A DNA stretch of 43,012 nucleotides. Source: Zygnema cylindricum. Lineage: Eukaryota; Streptophyta; Zygnematophyceae; Zygnematales; Zygnemataceae. The DNA is taken from the NCBI GenBank assembly GCA_037447655.1, contig JBBHKE010001461.1, forward strand, positions 1 through 43,012. Direction: 5' to 3'. Below the pieces are notes generated by a model that did no database searches, had not been told where the DNA came from, and saw nothing but the letters and a program-made list of their open reading frames with translations. Position numbers and translations under genes: made by a program. Each line of letters opens with the position of its first letter. Positions within the stretch are counted from its first letter, which is position 1. Shown here one piece after another: positions 10,551-19,911 of the stretch.

Positions 10551-11069
10551 TAACTCTGAGTGTAGCGTACAGTCTGATAGACACGCGTCTGTATGAGAAA
10601 CAATACAGAAAAGGCGGAATGAATCTTGACACATGTAACACATCGAACGAAGTCAAACCGGCGCATCGGACGGACGAAAAGGAATACCGGACATCTGGGA
10701 AAGCAAGTGTGAAGAATAAATATAGGACGTCGATTTGAACTGAACTAACGGTTACAATTTAAGTGTGGACCACAGGTGACGAAGTACTCAGTAAGCACTC
10801 CAAATATTCGTACAAGATTAACCACAACCGGTTGGACTTATTTGACTACTGCTGACTAAGCAGCAACATTGGGTGTACGGCATCAAATGAAGAAAACCTG
10901 AACAAACGTTTTCTGGAGTTTAGCGAATTTAAATTTAGTGTGACACTGCTTGATTTAGGTTAGTGGAAAAAGAGATTTTTGGAAGTACATTAGGTACTCT
11001 GTCGTACTATAGTACAGCACGACTATTCAATCTGATTGGTGAAAATGATCAGTAGATAGACACTTAGTG

Positions 11070-11076
11070 TATAAAA
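11070..11076 (+). promoter_or_regulatory. LTR TATA box of the copia element
   Basis: TATAAAA in the 5' LTR, repeated at 16182-16188 in the 3' LTR. It is 258 bases before the gag ATG, which would put the transcription start at about 11100 and leave about 230 bases of leader. Confidence 0.6.
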
Positions 11077-11327
11077 GTTTAGGACTAAGAAATAGTTGAA
11101 CAACCAGTTTTGGGATAATGCAAATCTGAATGCAGTTTTTGTGAGACTTGCAGATGTCATATCTTATGGTTAATTGGTTCAATTGTGCTGTAATTTTGAG
11201 AATTGAGAGTGTGTATACTGGTGATATTGTATGCTGAATTCGATATAATTTGAAATTGTGGATCAGGTTTTATAGTGAGTGAAACATCAGTGTTTAATTG
11301 GTTTCTTCGTTAGCTTCTCTATAAGTT

Positions 11328-14300
11328 ATGTCTAATTATACAACTACTGCTGCAGCTCCACCTGTACCGGTAGTCATAAAACAACAAATTATGGGTCTGT
11401 CTCCAAGAATTCTAGTCTTTAATGGGCAGAAGTATGCTTACTGGGCGGTTATGGTTGAATCATATTTTGAAACTGCAGGTTTGCTGGAGGTGATAGATGG
11501 ATCTCTTGATGAAGCTGATCCATCATGGGCGAAGAAAAATTCGTCAGCCCGTAACGCTCTAAAGCTTTGTCTTTCGGAGAACATGGTTATGTCTCGAATC
11601 AAGATGAAGAAGGCGTTTGATACTTGGACTTCCCTCAAATCGTCTTATGAGAAGGCGAATGTTCATGAGGAGCTTTTGTTGGCAAGAAAAATCTGGGATT
11701 ACAAATACTTGGGGGGAACGATGGCAAAATATAGTGATAACTTTCGAACTCTTCTTTATTCTCATGCGTGCGCTGGTGGCTCTTTTCCAGAGTTTCAGCA
11801 GGCTGCTTTAATCATTAGAGGTCTTCCTAGCAGTATGAAAGATGCATCAGGTGAATTGAAAAGGCATGATAAGTCTAGCTGGACACTTTAGTTAGCTATC
11901 AATATTATTTTGGAAGAAGAGTCTACCTCAAAAATGCTAAATGGAGAAAAGGAAGTAGAGGCTTTTAACACAGAGTTTGTCAGAAGAGGACAGTTTAATC
12001 AGTCAAAGAATCAATTTCATCAGCTCAGAAATCACGGTCCTACGAATCTAGGACAGTTTAATCAGCTTAATCAAGGACATAATAGGCAGTCTTTTACTAC
12101 TTGCTTTTACTGTTCAGAGAAAGGTCATGGATTTCGGTACTGTCATAAGCTCAAAAAGGCAAATGAAACATGCTTATATAGGCCAGGGTGGCAACAAAGT
12201 CAGTTTAATCAGTGCTTCTCTGGTAATCGTTTACAAAATACTTCATTGTTTTCTTCATCAGTAACTCAGGAAGATAAATCCTCTGGTCTCGATGAACATG
12301 ATACATCATAGTTATTTGCAATGGCAGCGGTGATGGAAGGGTCAAAGGACGCCGGGTGGATCATGGACACGCGAGCCTCGGCTCACATGTGTTGGAACAA
12401 GGGCCTTTTTACTACTCTCCAGAGGACACCTGCGAGGAATATATACTATGTCTGTGGCATGAGTGTCCAGACTTCTGCTCAGGGTGGTGTTTCATTGTTG
12501 GTAGATATAGAAGGCAAGTCGGTTAAAAGAACTTTACACAATGTCTTGTATGTTCCAGACTTCAAAAAGAATCTGTTTTCTACGTCTCTAGTTGAAAGCA
12601 AAGGATTTGAAGCATCACTTCAGGGGGGTAGACAGGTTGTAAGCAAGCTAGGAAAAGTAGCCGTCACAAGAACTAGAGACAAAAGCAAAATGTATCGTAT
12701 GGACATGGCAGATTCTAAGGAGAGTGATGTTCTCTACTCAAGTGTAATATCTGAGAATGAGTTATGACATAAAAGGCTAGGTCATGTTAAGTATGACAGC
12801 TTGATCAAAATGGTGAAATCTGGCAAAATAGAAGGTGTTACTTTAAAAGATCAGCCAGTTAAAACATGTGATGGCTGCTCTTTGGGGAAAATTCACAAAC
12901 TGCCTTTTCCACAGGAATCAGAGCACAAATCAACGAAGGTCTTACAGCTCGTTCATTCTGATGTGTTCGGCCCAACTCAGATACCATCTGCTGGGGGGGT
13001 CCGCTTCATGGTGACTTTTACTGATGATTTTTCCAGATATACTAAGGTGTATTTCATTAAAGAGAAAAGTGAGGTTTTTTCACACTTCAATTAATATAAA
13101 GCTTGGGCAGAAAAGCTACATAATACTTCAATTTTGGAACTCAGATCGGATAATGGAGGCGAGTATATGTCAGATTATTTTCAAAAGTTTCTTTTGGATG
13201 AAGGCATCAGTCGTCAGCTGACTGTTCCTTACACACCTCAACAAAATGGTGTTTCTGAGAGGTTAAATAGGACAGTTACAGAGTGTGCTAGATCTATGCT
13301 TGCTGATAAAAATATAAATATGAAATTCTGGGCTAAAGCCCTAAACTATGCAGTGTGTATGAAAAATAGACTTGGGTCAGATCGGTTAGCACGACACCTA
13401 TTGAACATTAGACAGGTAGGAAATCTCAGGTTGGTCATTTTAAAGTGTTTAGGAGTAAATGCTTTATCTTAAATACTTCTCAGTCTACGTGGAAAATGGA
13501 GCCAAAGGGGTTACCGAGAATCCTCATGGGTTATGATGAATATTCAAAAAGGTATAGGGTATATGTTGTAGAAAATGACAAAATTGTTGTGTCCAGAAAT
13601 GTTATTATAAAAGATGGAGGAGACTCAGCAGATCTATTTCAAATGACTGACAAACAGGCTGAAATGAAATCTCATGAATATGTCATTTTTGATACTCTCA
13701 AAACCACTTACTTTCTAATGGTTCAACACCCTATTGCAGAGCAAGCTTCTTCTGATCAGCAGGATCATGTACAGCCTCATCATGACCAGGCTGAGAAACT
13801 CCAGGAGCATCCACGGCAGATACAAGACAGACAAGGAACGCACGACAGCCATCAGTCTCCACCTCAGAATTTCCGGGGGGAAGGAGATCTAGCAGCCGTT
13901 TGCAATCAGGTTCCCATTTTGCTTTTTCTTCAACAACAGAAGAACCTCTGACCATCCGGGAGGCCTTCTCATTAACTGAAAGAACTCACTCGATTGAGGA
14001 AGCAAATGACGAGATGAAATCAATAATGGAGGCTCAAAAGTGGGAGTTAGTTGATCTTCCTCCTGACCAAAAAGCTATTGGCAACAAATGGGTGTTCAAA
14101 GTTAAGTTAAATCCGGATGGAACAATCGAAAGATACAAAGCCAGACTTGTGGCAAATGGCTACAATCGGAAGGTGGGAATTGATTTCGAGGAAACCTTCC
14201 CTCCGGTGGTAAGGTTTCCAACTGTCAAAATTCTGTTAAGTCTACCTGCAATTGAAAATATGGAAGTTCATCAAATGGATGTTAAGACTGCTTTTCTTCA

Positions 14301-15519
14301 TAGAGAACTTGAATTAACTATCTATATGAAGCAACCAGAAATGTATGAAGAGACAGGAAAACAAAGACTAGTCTGTAAACTGCTAAAATCTTTATATGGG
14401 CTGAAACAAGCCCCTAGACAATGGAACTTGAAGTTGGATGAGTTCCTAACTGGACTAGGCTTTAAAAGACTAAGTTTAGATCATTCTGTGTATGTTCTAC
14501 AAGGAAATGATGGGATACTCTATATTGCTATATATGTAGATGATCTGCTGCTTCTTAGCAAATCTATGGATGAAATAAATCGTATTAAGAGGGCCTTAAA
14601 CTCCAGAATTGAGATGATGGATCTTGGTGAAGCCAAATATATATTAGGGATACAATTAGAGAGAGATAGAAATAAGAGACATATAATGTTAACTAAAAAG
14701 GAAGCCATAAGTTCAATGCTTGAAAAATTTGAAATGAAGGAAGTAAAAGGGTGTGTAACTCCTATGGAATTCCGACAAAAATTAGAGGGAAGTGACTTTG
14801 ATTCTCGAATTCTAGTCAGTGAGAGCATAGAGTTAGGGGAGGAGGACTTTATGGCATCAAAACCATAAAGGCAGGTAGTCGGTAGCCTCATAAATTATAT
14901 GAACTGCACGAGGCCTGACATTGCAGCTGCGGTTGGCACTTTAAGTAGAAGTCTGCAGAATCCGAAAAAGGCAGACTGAGAGGCTGCAAAGAGAGTTCTG
15001 AGATACTTGGCAGGAACTCGAAATCTCAAGCTTGTTCTTGGAGGAGGAGAAGTAAAACTGCAAACCTGGAGCGATGCTATCTATGGTGACATGCCTAGCA
15101 GAAAATCTACTACAGGTTTTGTTTTGCATATTGGAAATGGAACTTGCTGCTGGAGCAGCAAACTTCAAAAGGTCACAGCTCAGTCAACAATGGAATCGGA
15201 ATATATGGCAACAAACTCTGCCTTCAAGGAACTCCTATGGGTGAAAGCACTTTTGCAGGAATTGGGATACATGCAAACTGGTCCTCAAGTGATCTAGTGT
15301 GATAACCAGGCAGCAATTGCAATCGCCTCCAATCCCAGCCACCACTTGAAGAGTAAGCACATGCATGTCAGACTTCATTTTGTCAAAGAGAAGGTGCTTC
15401 CTAGAGTCATAAAATTGTGCTATTTGCCTGATGAAAACATGGTTGTAGACATGCTTACTAAAGCTTTACCTGCACCTAAATTACAGTTCTGTAGCCAAGC
15501 TATTGGTCTGAGTGAATAG
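11328..15519 (+). pseudogene. Decayed copia gag-pol polyprotein
   Basis: Gag starts MSNYTTTAAAPP at 11328, inside the LTR, with the gag 'FNGQKYAYW' signature. A CCHC zinc knuckle (CFYC-H-C) is near 12100. The protease has WIMDTRAS where DTGAS is expected, so its active-site glycine is lost. Integrase shows HKRLGH/CDGC, HSD, SDNGGEY and QQNGVSERLNRT, giving the D-D-E residues. Reverse transcriptase has KARLVANGY, QMDVKTAFLHRELE, LYGLKQAPRQWN and YVDD. RNase H has SRKSTTGFV and ESEYMA. In-frame stops lie at 11889, 12309, 12765, 13092, 14866, 14977 and 15295, and frame changes near 13400-13460 and 13900. It cannot make a working polyprotein. Several stops look like CAG to TAG or TGG to TGA changes. 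Confidence 0.93.
11387..11401 (+). promoter_or_regulatory. Putative half-tRNA primer-binding site (decayed)
   Basis: AATTATGGGTCTGTC follows the LTR end directly. It matches in position, and over TTATGGG, the better-preserved GGTTATGGGCCCACC of the Gag-only element at 19916. No site for the 3' end of a tRNA is present here. The site lies within the gag frame. Confidence 0.5.
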
Positions 15520-15529
15520 CTCAGTCTAA

Positions 15530-15542
15530 ACCTTTAGGGGAG
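15530..15542 (+). promoter_or_regulatory. Polypurine tract of the copia element
   Basis: CCTTTAGGGGAG ends immediately before the 3' LTR start (TGTTGG), the expected place for plus-strand priming. The Gag-only element has the similar AAATAAGGGGAG. Confidence 0.8.
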
Positions 15543-16498
15543 TGTTGGTTTCAAAGCTTTATCCTCAGTAACTAAGGCTGTGAGGGGAGGTTTATAACTT
15601 AGAAATTTTTTGGGTCCCTGAAGTTGTAATACTTACCTTGTATAGTGTGACAGTAGATGAGTAACTCTGAGTGTAGCGTACGGACTGATAGACACGCGTT
15701 TGTATGAGAAACAATACAGAAAAGGCGGAATGAATCTTGACACATGTAACACATAAAACGAAGTCAAACTGGCGCATCGGACGGACGAAAAGGAATACCA
15801 GACATCAAAGAAAGCAAGTGTGAAGAATAAATATAGGACGTCAATTTGAACTGAACTAACGGTAACGATTTAAGTGTGGACCACAGGTGACGAAGTAATC
15901 CGTAAGCACTCCAAATATTCGTAAAAGATTAACCACAGCCAGTTGGACTTATTTGACTACTGTTGACTAAGCAGCAACATTTGGGTGTACGGCATCAAAT
16001 GAAGAAAACCTGAACAAATGTTTTTTGGAGTTTAGCGAATTTAAATTTAGTGTGACACTGCATGATTTAGGTTAGTGGAAAAAGAGATTTTTGGAAGTAC
16101 ATTAGGTACTCTGTCGTACTATAGTACAGCACGACTATTCAATCTGATTGGTGAAAATGATCAGTAGATAGACACTTAGTGTATAAAAGTTTAGGACTAA
16201 GAAATAGTTGAACAACCAGTTTTGGGATAATGCAAATCTGAATGCAGTTTTTGTGAGACTTGCAGATGTCATATCTTATGGTTAATTAGTTCAATTGTGC
16301 TGTAATTTTGAGAATTGAGAGTGTGTATACTGGTGATATTGTATGCTGAATTCGATATAATTTGTAATTGTGGATCAGGTTTTATAGTGAGTGAAACATC
16401 AGTGTTTAATTGGTTTCTTGGTTAGCTTCTGAATAAGTTATGTCTAATTCTACCACTACTGCTGCAGCTCCACCTGTACCGGTAGTCATAGAACAACA
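15543..16498 (+). repeat. 3' LTR of the copia element
   Basis: 956 bases, TGTTGG to ACAACA, without the nested element found in the 5' LTR. It contains the gag start codon and first codons (from 16440), identical in arrangement to the 5' LTR. It is followed by the ATAAA target duplication and then repeat X. Confidence 0.93.
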
Positions 16499-16900
16499 AT
16501 AAACACCCAAAATCTCATTTTTTTATGTAGCCGGCTAAATAAGTGAGCCAATTCGTTTTTTTCATGCGTACTTCAATGAAATAAATACAATAGAAAACAG
16601 AAGAAGTCCCGAAAAACTTTTGGAAAAGTTGTTTGATTGGCCAAATGTGGTTGTCTAGCCTGGAAAAATTTTGACAAGACAAAACCTTTTTGAGAAAAAC
16701 AAATATCAAATATTTTTGGTAAAACCACAAAAGAGGATGGGTCACAATTACCTCCTGTCTGGTTTTGTTAATAACCTCTTCCGTAAACAACAAAATTTCA
16801 AGATTGTGGCGTGTCTTTGCAAAGGATATTTGCCCATAGGATCGTAACTCTCAACAAACAAAACTTTTTGATTTAGTGAGGGTTCGCTATGGTAGGGTTA
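16499..16900. repeat. Repeat X, copy 1, right part
   Basis: Resumes repeat X after the copia insertion and aligns with 38228-38615 ('aataagtgagccaat', 'cttttggaaa.gttgtttgattggcc', 'aaccacaaaagaggatgggtca'). It ends at the TTA that flanks the next Harbinger-like element. Confidence 0.75.
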
Positions 16901-17600
16901 GCGAGTGTTCACATGTAATCATAACATAGCGAACTTACGTTTTATAATAACTAAGATTCTCCATACACATTTTTCAAAAGTCTTAATCCAAAAAAACGAA
17001 ATTGTTACGCAAGTCTGTGACAATAAATGCGTTGACAATGCTCATGATGGTTGTCAACGTCTACAACCTTTGTTCTCGCACCGTATTTTTTGAAACACCA
17101 CGAGACTTCGCATGTGTTTTGTGTGACATTCTATGTACAATCTTGCAGTCCTATACTGTTTATAGCTAATAAAGATGCCTTTGTCTTAGTCTCTTATGTC
17201 TATTCGCAGTGAAATGATGTTATATTCTTGAGACCCGTGCAAAATAAAAATCCGTACATAAAGCAAACGGATTAAAACAAAAAATAATCGTGTACTTGTC
17301 CTCTTCGTATGTGTGAAATGTGCTATTCCATGTTTTTATTTGTGGAGCGGTGATTCGTTACTTGAAAACACATTTATTTTGTGTTTTAATGTGGTGTATG
17401 AAAATGAAGTGGCATAACTTGGCCGTGGGTCTAAAAACAAAACGCTACAACATTTTGTACATTTTAAGTTTGGAGCTTCATCAAACTGTAATTTCATTAT
17501 TTTCGCTTTTTTCTAAAGGTTATAATATAATAGGTGCGGCGCTAAGTTTTTGAAGAAAGAGATAGAAAAAAAAGTTACTTTGGAACATGGAGACACACCT
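16901..17600. mobile_element. Harbinger-like element, TTA target duplication
   Basis: Left end GCGAGTGTTCACATG and right end CATGGAGACACACCT are imperfect inverted repeats, each flanked by TTA (16898-16900 and 17601-17603). Subterminal 'tagcgaacttac' matches the 38644 and 39982 elements. A second copy begins at 38616 at the same place in the second copy of X, so this insertion predates the X duplication. No transposase. Confidence 0.75.
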
Positions 17601-17603
17601 TTA

Positions 17604-18673
17604 CAAGTGTTCGTCCTAGTTTTTGTTAGTTTGGCAAGGTTATACAAGCCAATAAACACCCAACTTGTGAACATAGAAATATTAATCACAACGAAACTTA
17701 GCCTTTGGGAATCACAAAGTAGATAGAATTAAGAGAAGCATTAAATCCAATCAATGGCATAGATAGGTTTAGGCAATTTAGAAAATGTATCTATAGTCAA
17801 AGGGGCACAAGGCGCAAGCCGATTGAAGGCGATTGATATAAGCCCCGATTGGATGACAATTGTTCCTATGAACTATCCTAATAAATCTGTATTCTTCTTC
17901 TCAGCTCTGCAATAAGAATCCTAAATAAAAATTTACAATAAGTGTTGATAAATGAACTTGATGCTTAAATGAATCTTTTGAAATGAGAGATTCTTGAAAG
18001 AGTGTTTTGAGCGATTGATGTTCAAAATGCCGGGATGCACTTTTCATCATCATGTGTGTCATCTTGCCATGAAATGCCTAAATGATTGGTGCAATGAGAT
18101 GATGACGTTTGTCGCCTTCCACCACAGATTGCCACTCGCCGATTTTGACACATATGTGCACATATTGAAGGTTGGCGGAATCACCTTCAGACTTCGTACA
18201 CTTCGATTCATCGCGTCACGTTATGTCACAAATTAGCAAACCGATAATGTTCGTCGATGTAGATAGATTGCCAAAGATCGCACAAAATTAAGACTGTCTT
18301 GGGTCTTTCAATGTCCGAAAACAGACACGGTCACTTGAACTCGTGACATTTGTAGACGCCTTGTCACTTTCTAGCCTTGTAGACGTTATGTTTCATGTGA
18401 CGTTGAAGAATTCTATATTTTGTAACATTGTTGACTTCATGCTTAGCTCCAACACTGTCAACACTCATCCTAGGACCAACAAAAATGTGATGCTGAATGA
18501 GGATGGCACTAGGATTCTGCGGCGTTATGTTGATGACTTCATCTTCAGATATAACAACTTTAGTCACACAATTGCTGGCGGTCCAATTCTCACCGAATTT
18601 GAATCTGATGGCCGTATATTCATCTTTTCATAATATGTTTTAATTTCAAACTGATAGCCTATTCCCACCAAAA
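17604..18673. other. Stretch without recognisable gene
   Basis: Short open frames near 17994-18236 and 18343-18633 lack homologous copies and family motifs. 18299-18420 is the partner of the short repeat at 4008-4130. The rest is unassigned AT-rich sequence up to the CAAAA target site of the next element. Confidence 0.4.
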
Positions 18674-18866
18674 TGTTGATATTTGAGTATTTTATAGGTC
18701 TGTATTAGGATAGAAAAAGAGCTGAGGCGGTCTGCCTCTAACTCCCCTTTCCAAGCCCCCATACTTGTTGTAGTCACTGAAGGCTGGATAGGGAGCTAGA
18801 GCCATGGCTGCCTAGGCTCTCTAGAGAAGACAGGGGGTAAATTATGTAGTCTTACAAAAAGTTGGT

Positions 18867-18939
18867 TGACGGACCCAGGAATTGATCCTGGTACCTACCG
18901 TCCATCAATCCGCGTTAGCCATTAGCTCTAGCCGTTATG
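18867..18939 (-). ncRNA. tRNA-like Pol III unit inside the LTR, antisense (decayed)
   Basis: Read on the minus strand: A-box-like TAGAGCTAATGGCTAA, then a T-arm CCAGG-ATCAATT-CCTGG with a B-box-like core GGATCAATTCC, then the 3' acceptor half GTCCGTC. TTTTT (18856-18860) follows within a few bases as a Pol III terminator, and TATATA-rich sequence lies just upstream. The acceptor stem pairs only in its middle and the anticodon arm does not fold, so it is tRNA-like rather than a working tRNA. The homologous LTR at 40490 has a unit at the same place that clearly resembles tRNA-Arg. Confidence 0.6.
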
Positions 18940-19088
18940 TCTAGAACAGATATTACGATATATAGGGTTTGACAAATATATAAATCGTTATATGTAGATT
19001 AATCCGTTTAACGGCTAATAGATACTTAGTACATAGATACAGTTTAGTTTAGTACAAAGTATGGAATGGGGGCAGAACGGATACCAGG

Positions 19089-19181
19089 CATTTGTTTCGA
19101 TAGCGAAACAAATACCGCGCATTTGTTTTGACAGCGAAACAAATACCGCGCATTTGTTTCGATAGCGAAACAAATACCGCG
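19089..19181 (+). repeat. Three 31-base tandem repeats, each a hairpin, in U3
   Basis: The unit CATTTGTTTCGATAGCGAAAC plus AAATACCGCG is repeated exactly three times. Each contains the inverted repeat TTTGTTTCG / CGAAACAAA around a 3- to 4-base loop. One unit has GACAGC instead of GATAGC. The block is upstream of the TATA box, so it may be an enhancer-like array. It recurs in the 3' LTR. Confidence 0.85.
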
Positions 19182-19539
19182 CGTCGAATTTCAGCGGCTA
19201 CGATTATAGCCGGTCTTGATCGGACGGCCACGATAGGCGCCGCGATCACGGAAAAGGCATTTTTGGCGTTTTACGGTCTTTGTCACGTCATGTGACACGT
19301 GGCGTGATAACATTGGACTACGGGAATTCCGGAGATTACAGGAACTAATCCTGATTTGACACGTGTCGACATTTTGGCCATGTCGTACAATGGCCGTACA
19401 GAAAGTACACCGGCACCTGTACTTTTGTGTACGACACAGTAATTTGATTGGTGCCGTACTTCAGTAGATAGAGTTTTAGAGAGGGAATAGGACTTAGAAA
19501 ATTTTGGGTAGGCAGCTGCCTCTCCCAGAGAGCACCCTG

Positions 19540-19546
19540 TATAAAT
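19540..19546 (+). promoter_or_regulatory. LTR TATA box of the Gag-only element
   Basis: TATAAAT, matched at 22669-22675 in the 3' LTR and by CTATAAAGG near 41209 in the related solo LTR. Transcription would start near 19570, upstream of the conserved leader. Confidence 0.65.
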
Positions 19547-19591
19547 GGCAAACTTTGGCCAGCCATAACTATCAATTTACTTGACCATTTT

Positions 19592-19880
19592 CAGTGATTC
19601 TTTTTGCTGCGGACTCAGGGGAGTCTAGGCTACACAGGGGTGTAGTCGGTCAGAGTTTTTGTCTGCCAGGGTGGCTGTATTTCTAAGGGAAAGTCAAAGT
19701 GGGTGAATGTGTCCAAATCTCATATTCTAACTTTGCATTCTGTGGTGGAACTGAGCACACAGAAAGTGTTATTTCACAGGGGTGAATCTATATTGGGGTT
19801 CTGACTGTCAAGGGGTCAGTCACTTGGGTTTATATTAACTTGGAGTCGGCACTATCTAGATTAGCTTCTTTTGGATCTGC
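19592..19880 (+). promoter_or_regulatory. Conserved retroelement RNA leader
   Basis: This leader aligns with 41259-41550 of the solo LTR at high identity, although most of U3 has diverged. Visible small hairpins include GCTACAC/GTGTAGT around AGGG and GCCA/TGGC around GGG. The concentration of conservation downstream of the TATA box suggests an RNA function such as packaging, dimerisation or translation control. Confidence 0.6.
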
Positions 19881-19882
19881 AT

Positions 19883-19911
19883 ACTCTGAGGGCCAATGGA
19901 GGTCTCAGAGT
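19883..19911 (+). promoter_or_regulatory. Hairpin holding the gag start codon in its loop
   Basis: ACTCTGAG (19883-19890) pairs perfectly with CTCAGAGT (19904-19911), and the gag ATG (19896) is in the loop. The solo LTR at 40490 has a different stem at the same place: AATTCTGTGGGC with GCCCATAGAATT, 12 pairs including one G-U, again with the ATG in the loop. Paired changes on both sides support a real RNA structure. Confidence 0.7.

Larger units (their letters stand above)
9650..11386 (+). repeat. 5' LTR of the copia element, with nested insertion
   Basis: Starts TGTTTGTTTC (the 3' LTR has TGTTGGTTTC) and ends ACAACA. Without the nested 779-base element and its 3-base duplication it is 955 bases, against 956 for the 3' LTR. 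TATAAAA at 11070-11076 is the likely Pol II TATA. The gag start codon (11328) lies inside the LTR, 59 bases from its end. Confidence 0.93.
9650..16498 (+). mobile_element. Full-length decayed Ty1/copia element
   Basis: The LTRs (9650-11386, enlarged by a nested insertion, and 15543-16498) begin TGTT and end ACAACA, flanked by the perfect 5-base duplication ATAAA (9645-9649 and 16499-16503). The second copy of X keeps the empty site around 38215-38235, confirming the insertion point. Gene order is gag, protease, integrase, reverse transcriptase, RNase H, which defines copia. Over about 285 aligned LTR bases (from 10554 and from 15665) I count about 18 differences, so the insertion is moderately old. 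The coding region has several stops and two frameshifts. Confidence 0.95.

Noticed and set aside
18343-18633. Open frame with a 'RRYVDDF' run that resembles the reverse transcriptase YxDD motif
   Set aside because: No other reverse transcriptase blocks lie before or after it, and the frame overlaps a short dispersed repeat. The motif is likely chance.
19049-19249. Minus-strand open frame with repeated Arg/Phe motifs, also at 22178-22378
   Set aside because: It is the 31-base hairpin repeat of the LTR translated; there is no start context or family match.
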